Translations under genes and position numbers: made by a program
In this document: positions 36,845 to 44,889 of the stretch, in pieces
Layout of the letters: each line of letters begins with the position of its first letter
Numbering within the stretch: the stretch's first letter is position 1
NCBI GenBank assembly: GCA_945872355.1
Contig: CAMBZU010000017.1
Location: forward strand, 1-48,549
Source: Chitinophaga pinensis
GTDB taxonomy: Bacteria; Bacteroidota; Bacteroidia; UBA4408
Direction of reading: 5' to 3'
Length of the DNA stretch: 48,549 nucleotides
The notes under the pieces: generated by a model
The model's database searches: none
Seen by the model: the letters and a program-made list of their open reading frames with translations, nothing else
What the model was told of the DNA's origin: nothing

Positions 36845-37571
36845 CAGTCTTTGGATTTAAGGTATTGCCTTTTTTATTTTCTATTCTCATATAATTCATA
36901 ATACCATCTCTTAATTTTACATTTAAGACTTGATAAGCTATTGGCGCTGAAAAAAATCTCATTTTATCACCACCACCTGCCAGGTAATCAGAAGTTACAA
37001 CACGGTATGTTTTAGTAGCATCGAATGCTGTTCCTCCAATTAAAATATTTTCAGGTTTTTCATCTTTAATTTCCAAAGTTGCTCCTGCAAGCGGCTGGCC
37101 GTTTGATTTAGCAATATAACTAAGAAGTCCTAAAGCTTTTTCTCCACTTAAAGTTAATACTACCATTTCATTTTCAAAAGGCATTAACTCAAATATTTTG
37201 CCCACAGTAATTTTACCTTCAGGAAGCGAAGTTCTTAAACCTCCATTGTTTAGCATACATAGATCTGCCAAGGGTAAATTTTTTGATTGTAAAATTCTGT
37301 TTGATTCGGCCAAAGTGATGTCAGCAATTAAATTACCTAGCGTGCTTTCTGGTTGTCCTTTAACAGCTTCAGCAGTGCTAGAAATAAGTACTTCATTCAT
37401 TTCATTTTCTAACACACTTTTGTATGGTTCAATCAATGCACTAATGCTTGTATCTGTGGGTGAGCTATTGTTTAATTGTATGCTCGAAGGTTGAATAGTA
37501 GTAACCTGCATTTTATTGCTGCATCCACTCAATAGCAGCATGAATACAAATAGGTAATTGTAATTTTTCAA
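36822..37571 (-). CDS. 5'-nucleotidase C-terminal domain as a separate lipoprotein
   Basis: 249 aa. Lipoprotein signal with lipobox LLSGC (lipidated C17). The rest is the 5'-nucleotidase C-terminal domain: STAEAVKGQPESTLGNLIADITL, LPLADLCMLNNGGLRTSLPEGKITVGKIFELMPFENEMVVLTLSG and YRVVTSDYLAGGGDKM. The start is TTG at 37571. It overlaps the catalytic-domain gene by 23 bp, so translation is probably coupled. The two products most likely form one enzyme, with this part tethered to a membrane and supplying the nucleotide-binding domain. Split arrangements of this kind occur in Bacteroidota. Confidence 0.9.
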   Translation of the reverse strand: MKNYNYLFVFMLLLSGCSNKMQVTTIQPSSIQLNNSSPTDTSISALIEPYKSVLENEMNEVLISSTAEAVKGQPESTLGNLIADITLAESNRILQSKNLPLADLCMLNNGGLRTSLPEGKITVGKIFELMPFENEMVVLTLSGEKALGLLSYIAKSNGQPLAGATLEIKDEKPENILIGGTAFDATKTYRVVTSDYLAGGGDKMRFFSAPIAYQVLNVKLRDGIMNYMRIENKKGNTLNPKTDGRIKNK

Positions 37572-37796
37572 AATAGGGTTTTGTTTAGAAGAGCATAAAA
37601 GTAATAATAAGACTTTATGTTTAAATATTTTTAATTAAAAAAAATATCAGATTAAAATTGGGAGATGAAAGCCCTGATAATGCAGCCTTTAATTAATTTT
37701 TTATTTTTAGCTTTCACATGGTAATTTTCATAAAAAATGTGCTTTGATGTTGAGAAATGCTAATAAAATTTATGGCCTTAATTGTAAATAGCTTGT

Positions 37797-37804
37797 TACT
37801 TTTG
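37797..37804 (+). promoter_or_regulatory. Bacteroidota -7 box (TACTTTTG) for the six-gene operon
   Basis: TACTTTTG matches TAnnTTTG, 11 bp before the ATG at 37816, with a predicted leader of about 8 nt. No clear -33 at 19 bp. Confidence 0.55.
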
Positions 37805-37815
37805 AAAAAAATATT

Positions 37816-38229
37816 ATGTTTAAAAGCGAAACAAGTTTAAGAGTAAGATACGCCGAAACCGACAGAATGGGCTATGTTTACTATGGAAATTATGCTGGTT
37901 ATTACGAAGTGGGTAGGGTAGAAGCCCTGCGTTCCTTAGGTATGAGTTACCGAGAAATGGAAGATTCAGGGATTATGCTTCCTGTGTTGAATTATAGTAT
38001 AAAATACTATAAACCCTCCTTTTATGATGATTTGCTCACTATTCAAACTACAATTCCTGAGCTTCCAACCACAAGAATTAAGTTCTTATATAAAATGTAT
38101 AATACTGAAAACGTATTGCTTAATGAAGGAGAAACAACGCTTGTTTTTGTGAATATCAAAACAGGTAAACCATGCCATGCTCCTGCTGATTTTATTGAGA
38201 AAATGACTCCTTTTTTTACTTCAAAATAA
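37816..38229 (+). CDS. Acyl-CoA thioesterase, YbgC/4-hydroxybenzoyl-CoA type
   Basis: Hot-dog-fold thioesterase of 137 aa, the usual length. The N-terminal active-site region reads RYAETDRMGYVYYGNYAGYYEVGRVEAL, the family pattern ETDxxGxVYxxxY...R with the catalytic Asp. Then SYREMEDSGIMLPVLNYSIKYYKPSFYDD and the strand TTRIKFLYKMYN. It hydrolyses an acyl-CoA; chain preference unknown. First gene of an operon that continues 12 bp later with a peptidase gene. Confidence 0.92.
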   Translation: MFKSETSLRVRYAETDRMGYVYYGNYAGYYEVGRVEALRSLGMSYREMEDSGIMLPVLNYSIKYYKPSFYDDLLTIQTTIPELPTTRIKFLYKMYNTENVLLNEGETTLVFVNIKTGKPCHAPADFIEKMTPFFTSK

Positions 38230-38241
38230 TTTTAATATAAT

Positions 38242-40662
38242 ATGAAAAACAATTTCTTATTACTCGCTTTTGTATTTGTATCATTCAATGCCATGGCGCA
38301 AAATAAAACCCAAACCTATGCTTGGGATGATGAAAAATATGCAAGAGAACGTTTTATAGACATGGAAAGAATGGTGGTAGATGTTTCTTTTGATCCTGCT
38401 GCAGGTATTGTAAAAGGACAGGTTTCTCACTATTTTAAACCGCTAAGAAAAACGCTTGACTCTGTTTTTTTTGATGCACCTGGCATTGATATAAAAGTTA
38501 TTTTTCTTAACGGTAAAAAAGTAAAGTTTAACACAAATGAGGCTGGTGTTACTGTGTATTGCGAAAAAGCATTGGCATGGGAAACTAGCGATAGTATTAG
38601 AATTCAATACGAAGCTAAACCTAAAAAAGGCATTTATTTTATAGGCTGGAACGATAAAAATAATTTGAGTAAAAAGCAAATTTGGACGCAAGGGCAAGGT
38701 ACTGATAACCGCTATTGGATACCTATGTGGGATGATTTGAACGACAAAATGATTACTGAAACAATTGTTCGTTTTGACCAAAAATACAAAGTGCTAAGCA
38801 ATGGCACTAAAGCCATGGAGCGCGTGAATAAAGATGGTACAAAAACTTGGCATTATAAAATGACTAAACCGCATGCCTCTTATTTATTAATGTTAGGCAT
38901 TGGCGATTATGAAATTAAAGAAGTAAAGAGTAAATCGGGTGTGCCTTTAAGAATGTATTATTATCCCGAGCATGCCGACCGGGTTGATATTATTTACAAA
39001 CACACCAGCGATATCATGAACTTTTTTGAAAACGAAATAGGTGTGCCTTATCCTTGGGAAAGTTATTCGCAAATACCAGTACAAGATTTTATGTATGGTG
39101 CCATGGAAAATACTACTGCAACTGTTTATGGTGATTTCTTTTGTGCTGATAAAAGAAGTTTTAATGACAGGAATTATGTAGGCGTTAATGCGCATGAAAT
39201 GGCGCATCAATGGTTTGGTGATATGGTAACTGCAAAATGCGAACCTCACCATTGGTTGCAAGAAAGTTTTGCAACATACTATAATATGCAAGCAGAAAAA
39301 GAAGTATTTGGTCAAGATCATTTCGATTGGGCCCGAAGAAATTCGCAAAATGCTGCATTAGATGCCGATAGTAAAGATTTATATCCTGTGGCCTCTAGCA
39401 AAGGCGGCAGCACTCGTTTTTATCCTAAAGGTGCCATTGTACTTAATACACTTAAATACATTACAGGAAGAGAAGAATATAACAAAGCCATCAAATATTA
39501 TTTATTAAAGCATGGCTTTAAAAATGTTGATTCACATGATTTATTAATTACCTTTGAAGAAGCATTAGGTATGTCATTAGGCTGGTTTTGGGAAGAGTGG
39601 ATTTACAAAGCTGGCGAGCCTGAATACAAGGTCGCTTTTTTTAATGCCATCAATACAAATGGAGAACAAGAACATCATTTTACAGTGGCACAAACACAAG
39701 AAATTAACGACTATAATAGTTTGTTTAAAATGCCTCTTGTTTTTGAAATTCATTATAAAGATGGAAGTGTAAAATCAGAAAAAAAATGGATAGAAAATTA
39801 CTTTCAAGACATTGTAATTTCTAATATTGAAAAGAAGGAAGTTGATTATGTTTTGTTTGATCCAAATGCACAAATTCCAAAGAAAATTGCTTTCGAAAAA
39901 TCTATTGATATGCTGTTAAGTCAAGCTCAAAAAGCCCCTTGTATGATTGATCGTTATGACGCTTGGGTCTTGTTGAGAAATGTAGATATAGCTTCTAAAA
40001 GAGAGGCGTTAATTAAACAATATCGTTTAGAGCAATTTCATGGCATTAAATCGGAAATTATTTCTCAATTGTTGTATGATGAAAATGCAAATTCAAAAGA
40101 AATAATTAAACTTGCTTTTGCCGATAAAAGTGCGGATGTTAAAAAAGGGTTAATCGCTAAAATGCCTATCATTCCTGTAGCATTTAAAACTAACTATGAA
40201 ACTTTTTTACAAGATAGTTCTTATGATATTGTTGCATCTTCTTTAGAAAAATTATGTAATCAATTCCCCGATAAAACAAAGCAATATTTAGAAGCAACTA
40301 AGGGTATCATAGGAGTTAGAAATAGAAATGTTGAATTGAAATGGATTGAAATAAGTTTGGGCCAAGCAGGCAATCAAGAGCTTTTTAATAAATTGGTAAA
40401 TTACACCTCCAATTCTTACGAATTTCAAACAAGAATTAATGCAATGGCTGTGCTCAAAAAGTTTAATTATTTTGATGCTTATTTTATGGATAATTGTTTT
40501 GATGCCATGTTCAATCCGAATAGTCGTTTGGCAAATCCAGCCATTGATATGTTGAAGTATTTTAAAACACAATTCACATTCAAACAAATGATTGAAGACC
40601 GCATAGCTGAGCTTAACCAAGATGCGTATCAAAAAGAAATTATCAAAAAGAATTTATACTAA
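38242..40662 (+). CDS. M1-family zinc aminopeptidase, secreted
   Basis: 806 aa. Signal peptide 1-19 (MKNNFLLLAFVFVSFNAMA). The N-terminal beta domain spans about 25-225. The catalytic domain has the substrate-anchoring GAMEN motif at 286-290 and the zinc site HEMAH (H318, E319, H322) plus E341, exactly 18 residues on. From about 560 to the end it is an alpha-helical, HEAT-like domain (KREALIKQYRLEQFHGIKSEII). No T9SS sorting domain, so periplasmic or outer-membrane-associated by another route. Removes N-terminal amino acids from peptides. 18 bp before the MFS gene. Confidence 0.94.
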   Translation: MKNNFLLLAFVFVSFNAMAQNKTQTYAWDDEKYARERFIDMERMVVDVSFDPAAGIVKGQVSHYFKPLRKTLDSVFFDAPGIDIKVIFLNGKKVKFNTNEAGVTVYCEKALAWETSDSIRIQYEAKPKKGIYFIGWNDKNNLSKKQIWTQGQGTDNRYWIPMWDDLNDKMITETIVRFDQKYKVLSNGTKAMERVNKDGTKTWHYKMTKPHASYLLMLGIGDYEIKEVKSKSGVPLRMYYYPEHADRVDIIYKHTSDIMNFFENEIGVPYPWESYSQIPVQDFMYGAMENTTATVYGDFFCADKRSFNDRNYVGVNAHEMAHQWFGDMVTAKCEPHHWLQESFATYYNMQAEKEVFGQDHFDWARRNSQNAALDADSKDLYPVASSKGGSTRFYPKGAIVLNTLKYITGREEYNKAIKYYLLKHGFKNVDSHDLLITFEEALGMSLGWFWEEWIYKAGEPEYKVAFFNAINTNGEQEHHFTVAQTQEINDYNSLFKMPLVFEIHYKDGSVKSEKKWIENYFQDIVISNIEKKEVDYVLFDPNAQIPKKIAFEKSIDMLLSQAQKAPCMIDRYDAWVLLRNVDIASKREALIKQYRLEQFHGIKSEIISQLLYDENANSKEIIKLAFADKSADVKKGLIAKMPIIPVAFKTNYETFLQDSSYDIVASSLEKLCNQFPDKTKQYLEATKGIIGVRNRNVELKWIEISLGQAGNQELFNKLVNYTSNSYEFQTRINAMAVLKKFNYFDAYFMDNCFDAMFNPNSRLANPAIDMLKYFKTQFTFKQMIEDRIAELNQDAYQKEIIKKNLY

Positions 40663-40680
40663 TGAATTTAACCAAAAGCG

Positions 40681-41913
40681 ATGTCAGAAAATACAGCTAA
40701 GAACACAAATTTACTAGTGCTTATTGCAGCACTGGGCTATTTTGTAGATATATATGATTTAGTGCTTTTTAGTGTAGAGCGAATTGATAGTTTAAAAGAA
40801 ATATTAGGCGCGGCAGCTTCAGAAGAAGAAATTAAAAATGTAGGTATGCAACTCCTAAATTGGCAAATGGGAGGGATGTTGGTAGGTGGCATTGTATGGG
40901 GAATTTATGGCGATAAAAAAGGAAGATTATCCGTTTTATTTGGCTCTATTTTAATGTATTCAATTGCAAATATTGCGAATGGTTTTGTTCAAAATGTTGA
41001 ACAATATGCTTTTTTGCGTTTTATATCTGGTTTTGGATTGGCGGGTGAATTAGGCGCTGGCATTACTTTGGTAAGTGAAACTATGAGTAAAGAAAAAAGA
41101 GGTATAGGAACAATGATTGTTGCTACCGTTGGTGTATTTGGTGCAGTGGTGGCAGGTTTTATGGGCGATGTAATTACCAATTGGCGTTATTCCTTTTTCT
41201 TAGGAGGTGCCATGGGATTGGTTTTACTGATCATGCGTATAGGTGTTTTTGAATCGGGAATGTTCAAATCTGTGAAAGCATCGAAAGTGCAAAAAGGAAA
41301 TTTATTGGTGCTTTTACAATCAAAAACAAATTTAGTAAAATACATAGGTATTATCTTAATTGCCGTTCCGGTGTGGTATGTAATGGGTATATTAATTACT
41401 TTTTCGCCAGAAATGATGAAATCATTAGGGGTAACTGCCTTCACCCCAGATCCAGGGAAGGCAATTATGTTTGCTTATATAGGCATTACTGTGGGTGATT
41501 TTTTAAGTGGCATGCTGAGTCAATTATTAAAAAGCAGAAAGAAGGTATTGACCTTGTTTTTGGTTCTCACAATTATTAGTGTGGCTTGCTATTTTACTTT
41601 GGCTATAAAATCAGCATTTATGTTTTATGCCACAATCACTTTTGTAGGTGTTGCAACTGGCTACTGGGCTGTATTTATGAGTACTGCAGCCGAATTATTT
41701 GGCACTAACATAAGGGCTACCGTAACCACTACCGCACCTAATTTTGTAAGAGGTTCTGTCATTTTTTTAACACTAGGATTTCGATACCTTGAAAATTATC
41801 TGAGCGCAATTAACGCAGCAGTTGCTATTGGAATGCTAACTTTTGCCTTGGCCTTTATAGCGCTTTATAAAATGGAAGAAACATTTCACAAAGATTTAAA
41901 TTATGTTGAGTAA
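40681..41913 (+). CDS. Major facilitator superfamily transporter
   Basis: Inner-membrane transporter of 410 aa with about 12 hydrophobic segments. The loop 2-3 signature is YGDKKGRLSVLFGS, and another conserved loop reads GFGLAGELGAGITLVSETMSKEKRG, typical of the metabolite:H+ / sugar-type MFS. The end contains the second-half motif AAELFGTNIRATVTTTAPNFVRG. Substrate unknown; location in an operon with a peptidase could suggest peptide or amino-acid breakdown products, but that is speculation. The stop overlaps the next gene by 11 bp. Confidence 0.9.
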   Translation: MSENTAKNTNLLVLIAALGYFVDIYDLVLFSVERIDSLKEILGAAASEEEIKNVGMQLLNWQMGGMLVGGIVWGIYGDKKGRLSVLFGSILMYSIANIANGFVQNVEQYAFLRFISGFGLAGELGAGITLVSETMSKEKRGIGTMIVATVGVFGAVVAGFMGDVITNWRYSFFLGGAMGLVLLIMRIGVFESGMFKSVKASKVQKGNLLVLLQSKTNLVKYIGIILIAVPVWYVMGILITFSPEMMKSLGVTAFTPDPGKAIMFAYIGITVGDFLSGMLSQLLKSRKKVLTLFLVLTIISVACYFTLAIKSAFMFYATITFVGVATGYWAVFMSTAAELFGTNIRATVTTTAPNFVRGSVIFLTLGFRYLENYLSAINAAVAIGMLTFALAFIALYKMEETFHKDLNYVE

Positions 41914-42271
41914 TAAAAAAACTTTAATTATTGGCGCAAGCGAAAATCCTGAAAGGTATGCTAATAAAGCGTTTCATAGTTTAATTCGTTATGGACACAC
42001 GGTGGTGATGTTGGGCAATAAAGCTGGTGAAATTGAAGGTGAAATAATTCAAACAGGTACGCCAAAATTTGAAGCGATTGATACAGTTACTTTATATATC
42101 AATCCTAAAAACCAAGAGCCTTATTACGATTATATTTTAGCTTTAAAACCTAAACGTATTATATTTAATCCGGGTACTGAAAATCCAATTTTAACGCAAT
42201 TGGCCGAACAAAATGGGATTGAAGCAACCGTAGCTTGTACGCTTGTATTATTATCTATTGGTGCATATTAA
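41903..42271 (+). CDS. CoA-binding-domain protein (YccU-like)
   Basis: Single Rossmann-fold CoA_binding domain of 122 aa. The nucleotide-binding segment is KTLIIGASENPERYANKAFHSLIRYGHTV; the later strand is RIIFNPGTENP, and the C-terminal segment is GIEATVACTLVLLS. Related to the N-terminal part of succinyl-CoA synthetase alpha chains; cellular role of stand-alone forms is not established. It starts inside the end of the MFS gene and its TAA overlaps the ATG of the MOSC gene (TAATG), so translation is coupled. Confidence 0.88.
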   Translation: MLSNKKTLIIGASENPERYANKAFHSLIRYGHTVVMLGNKAGEIEGEIIQTGTPKFEAIDTVTLYINPKNQEPYYDYILALKPKRIIFNPGTENPILTQLAEQNGIEATVACTLVLLSIGAY

Positions 42272-43071
42272 TGGATCAAAATTATACCATTTCTCAACTG
42301 TTTATTTATCCTGTTAAAGGCATGGCAGGCATTGCTATTGATGCATCTTTTGTTACACAAAGAGGTTTGCAATTTGATAGACGATGGATGCTTGTTGATG
42401 AAAATAATCAATTTATTTCGCAACGCAGTTTTGCAATTTTATGTTTGTTTAAACTAGATATGTGCAATACTGGTTTTAAAATATCATACCAGCATAGCAG
42501 TTTAATAATTCCATTTTACCTCGATAAAGGCCAATCAATACAGGTGAAAATTTGGGATGATGAAGTTACAGCACTTATTGCCAATGCGCAGATAAATGAA
42601 TTTTTTAGCCAACATCTATCCACAAGTTGTAGGTTGGTTTACATGCCCGAAACAACCTTTCGTTTGGTTGATAAAGATGTTGTGCAAGATGATTATTCGG
42701 TGAGTTTTGCTGATGGTTATCCTATTTTAATTATTGGGCAGGCATCTTTAAATTTATTAAATAGTAAATTAAATATAAGTATCAACATCAACAGGTTTAG
42801 GCCTAACATTGTTTTTACAGGAGGTCAAGCGCATCAAGAAGATGCTTGGTATAATTTTAAAATTGAACAAGTGCAATTATTAGGCGTAAAAGCTTGCGCC
42901 AGATGTCAGGTGCCTGGCATTGATCAAGATACTGCAATAAGTGCCAAAGAACCACTAAAAACATTAGCAACATATAGGACTCAAAAAAATAAAATTAACT
43001 TTGGCCAAAATGTGATTGCAAAAAACGAAGGCCTAATTAGGATAGGAGATAAAATAGAAATAGAAAACTGA
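42271..43071 (+). CDS. MOSC-domain protein with N-terminal MOSC beta-barrel (mARC/YcbX-like)
   Basis: 266 aa. MOSC_N domain at about 1-115 (SQLFIYPVKGMAGIAID, GLQFDRRWMLVDENNQFISQR) and MOSC domain at about 130-266. Expected molybdenum-cofactor features are N174-R175-F176-R177-P178-N179 and the cysteines C209 and C212 in CARCQVPGIDQDT; one of these Cys normally binds Mo. Such proteins reduce N-hydroxylated compounds. The ATG overlaps the preceding stop (TAATG), preferred over an in-frame upstream ATG at 42235 that lies inside the previous gene. No electron-transfer ferredoxin domain is fused. Confidence 0.9.
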   Translation: MDQNYTISQLFIYPVKGMAGIAIDASFVTQRGLQFDRRWMLVDENNQFISQRSFAILCLFKLDMCNTGFKISYQHSSLIIPFYLDKGQSIQVKIWDDEVTALIANAQINEFFSQHLSTSCRLVYMPETTFRLVDKDVVQDDYSVSFADGYPILIIGQASLNLLNSKLNISININRFRPNIVFTGGQAHQEDAWYNFKIEQVQLLGVKACARCQVPGIDQDTAISAKEPLKTLATYRTQKNKINFGQNVIAKNEGLIRIGDKIEIEN

Positions 43072-43072
43072 A

Positions 43073-43300
43073 ATGATAGAACCCGGAATATACAAACATT
43101 ACAAAGGCAATTTGTATGAAGTAATGTTTATGGCAAACCATAGCGAATCTTTAGAAGAAATGGTAGTTTATAAAGCACTCTATACAACGCAATTTGGCAA
43201 TAATTCTATTTGGGTGCGCCCGGCCACCATGTTTATAGAAATGGTAGCTGTTGATGGTGTATCAGTAAAGCGCTTCGAGAAATTAAAAACAAAAGAATAA
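43073..43300 (+). CDS. DUF1653 family protein
   Basis: 75-aa cytoplasmic protein matching the DUF1653 pattern: GIYKHYKGNLYEVMFMANHSE, EEMVVYKALY and IWVRPATMFIEMV. Small SH3-like beta fold; biochemical role unknown. One base separates its ATG from the MOSC stop, and it is the last gene of the operon. Confidence 0.88.
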   Translation: MIEPGIYKHYKGNLYEVMFMANHSESLEEMVVYKALYTTQFGNNSIWVRPATMFIEMVAVDGVSVKRFEKLKTKE

Positions 43301-43322
43301 ACTACAGTTTTTTTTATTGAAT

Positions 43323-43351
43323 TTGAGCTTCAAATTTGAACTCAATTTTTT
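43323..43351 (+). terminator. Possible terminator of the six-gene operon
   Basis: Hairpin TTGAG-c-TTCA / TGAA-CTCAA followed by six T, 22 bp after the DUF1653 stop. AT-rich and with one bulged base, so moderate strength. Its T run overlaps the 3' end of the convergent T9SS gene. Confidence 0.5.
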
Positions 43352-44886
43352 ATAAACTTCTGCGGAATGTTTCCATTTAAAGCATTTGTACGAATAAAGT
43401 AAATGCCCGCATTTAAATTGGAAACATCAATTTTTTGAATTGTATTTAATGCGCTTTTTTCCTCCAACACAAGCTTTCCAGTAATATCAGTAACTTGAAT
43501 CACAGCGCAGCTTTTTAGGTTGATGTTGTGTGTTACATAAATAAAATCATCAGCGGGTGAAGGGTAAATTTTAAAGCTTTCGGAGAAGTCATTTTCAGTT
43601 AAAGCATTCACAGTACTTTGGTAAAAATTTTGAACAACATCAGCCGCAATGCCTAATTCAGGCAAACCATTTGTGCTGCTGCCTCTGGCATAAATATAGG
43701 CTACATCAATAGTAATATAACCGTTAGGTGCAATTGTAAAAGGACCTGCACTTGCAATTATGCGATAATCGATGGGCGTTGTTGCTACCCAGTTTTGTGT
43801 AAAATTGGGATCGGTAACACCGCTAAAGCAAAAATTGGTATTTCCCAAACCAGTTTGATAACCGTCTAATCCAAAATTAAGTGGCGTATCATCTTTCCAA
43901 ACCGACCTTAAATAATTATAGTAATGATTTGCACTGCTTGGATTATTTCCATAAAAAGAAGCACCTGCGTTATTATAAAACATCGCATTATGCAATGGTT
44001 GATTTAATATTTTCATCCCAATTGCTGGTGGATTCAAACCGTATATTGCATCACTGTCAGTGGCGTTATATCCATAAACCATATTTCTATTGATATCAGT
44101 GCCAATAAAATCATCAACATAGTCGCCAATTTCAAAGTCATTCCAAATGCCAACATAAAAATTGCTATAGGTATTTAATTGCGATCTATTTCTTATTCTA
44201 TGCCTAACAAAAACTGTATGGTCAATAATATTACTACCGGTTGAATTATAAGCATATACAGTGCTATAAACTTCTGCTTCTATAGGTATTGCACCACTTT
44301 CGCCATGTGCAGCGTATTTATCATTATACATTACATAGATGGCCTCATCTCCTAAAACATTGGGATAATCTCCATAAGCAGGGTCATAAATGCCATTGTT
44401 ATTTATATCTACAAAAGGGGCAAAAATTTGACTTACGCCATTAAAAGAACTTCCCGGCCAATCGATAATATCTTGTGGTAACTGGTAGCCTTGTGTGTTA
44501 TAATTTGCAATATGGTTGTTAATTGCACTGCGGTCAATATGCCAAATTTTATTCCAAGTGCTTGGTGGTAATGTTACGCCATTGCTGGTTAATGGGGCCG
44601 GCCAATAATCTGTTCCACTTTGTTTATAGGTTTGTGCAGCTAAGTGTAAAATGCCATTTTGATCTAAACCTCCCATCCAAAGATTAGAGGCATAAATACA
44701 ATTTTTACCCGAAAATTTGGGCACTTCAAAATGCGCATTGGTGTTAATATTATTAAATAAAAAACCATCGGCTTCTATTGGCGCACTAATATTATTTGGA
44801 TCAATATTTTGAACTTCCCACTGTGCTTTGGCAATAAAACATTGAAATAAAAAGGCACTATAAATTAAGGTAATTGTAGTTTTCAT
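43342..44886 (-). CDS. T9SS-exported protein, last gene of an ECF sigma operon
   Basis: 514 aa, function unknown. Signal peptide about 1-21 (ending IAKAQ). The body has many aromatic and Asn residues with repeated Asp-rich turns such as FVDINNNGIYDPAYGDYPN and FIGTDINRNMVYGYN, resembling calcium-binding loops. A type-A sorting domain closes it (about 440-514; IYPSPADDFIYV, VTDITGKLVLEEKS, LNAGIYFIRTN, QKFIKN). It starts three bases after the stop of the trans-envelope protein, so it is almost certainly cotranscribed with that and the sigma gene and may be the exported output or ligand of the system. Confidence 0.88.
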   Translation of the reverse strand: MKTTITLIYSAFLFQCFIAKAQWEVQNIDPNNISAPIEADGFLFNNINTNAHFEVPKFSGKNCIYASNLWMGGLDQNGILHLAAQTYKQSGTDYWPAPLTSNGVTLPPSTWNKIWHIDRSAINNHIANYNTQGYQLPQDIIDWPGSSFNGVSQIFAPFVDINNNGIYDPAYGDYPNVLGDEAIYVMYNDKYAAHGESGAIPIEAEVYSTVYAYNSTGSNIIDHTVFVRHRIRNRSQLNTYSNFYVGIWNDFEIGDYVDDFIGTDINRNMVYGYNATDSDAIYGLNPPAIGMKILNQPLHNAMFYNNAGASFYGNNPSSANHYYNYLRSVWKDDTPLNFGLDGYQTGLGNTNFCFSGVTDPNFTQNWVATTPIDYRIIASAGPFTIAPNGYITIDVAYIYARGSSTNGLPELGIAADVVQNFYQSTVNALTENDFSESFKIYPSPADDFIYVTHNINLKSCAVIQVTDITGKLVLEEKSALNTIQKIDVSNLNAGIYFIRTNALNGNIPQKFIKN

Positions 44887-44889
44887 TGC

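Noticed and set aside
38443-39348. Two minus-strand open frames of 112 and 133 codons
   Set aside because: They are antisense to the M1 peptidase catalytic region and have no recognisable domain, and their cysteine and histidine pattern is that of a shadow frame.
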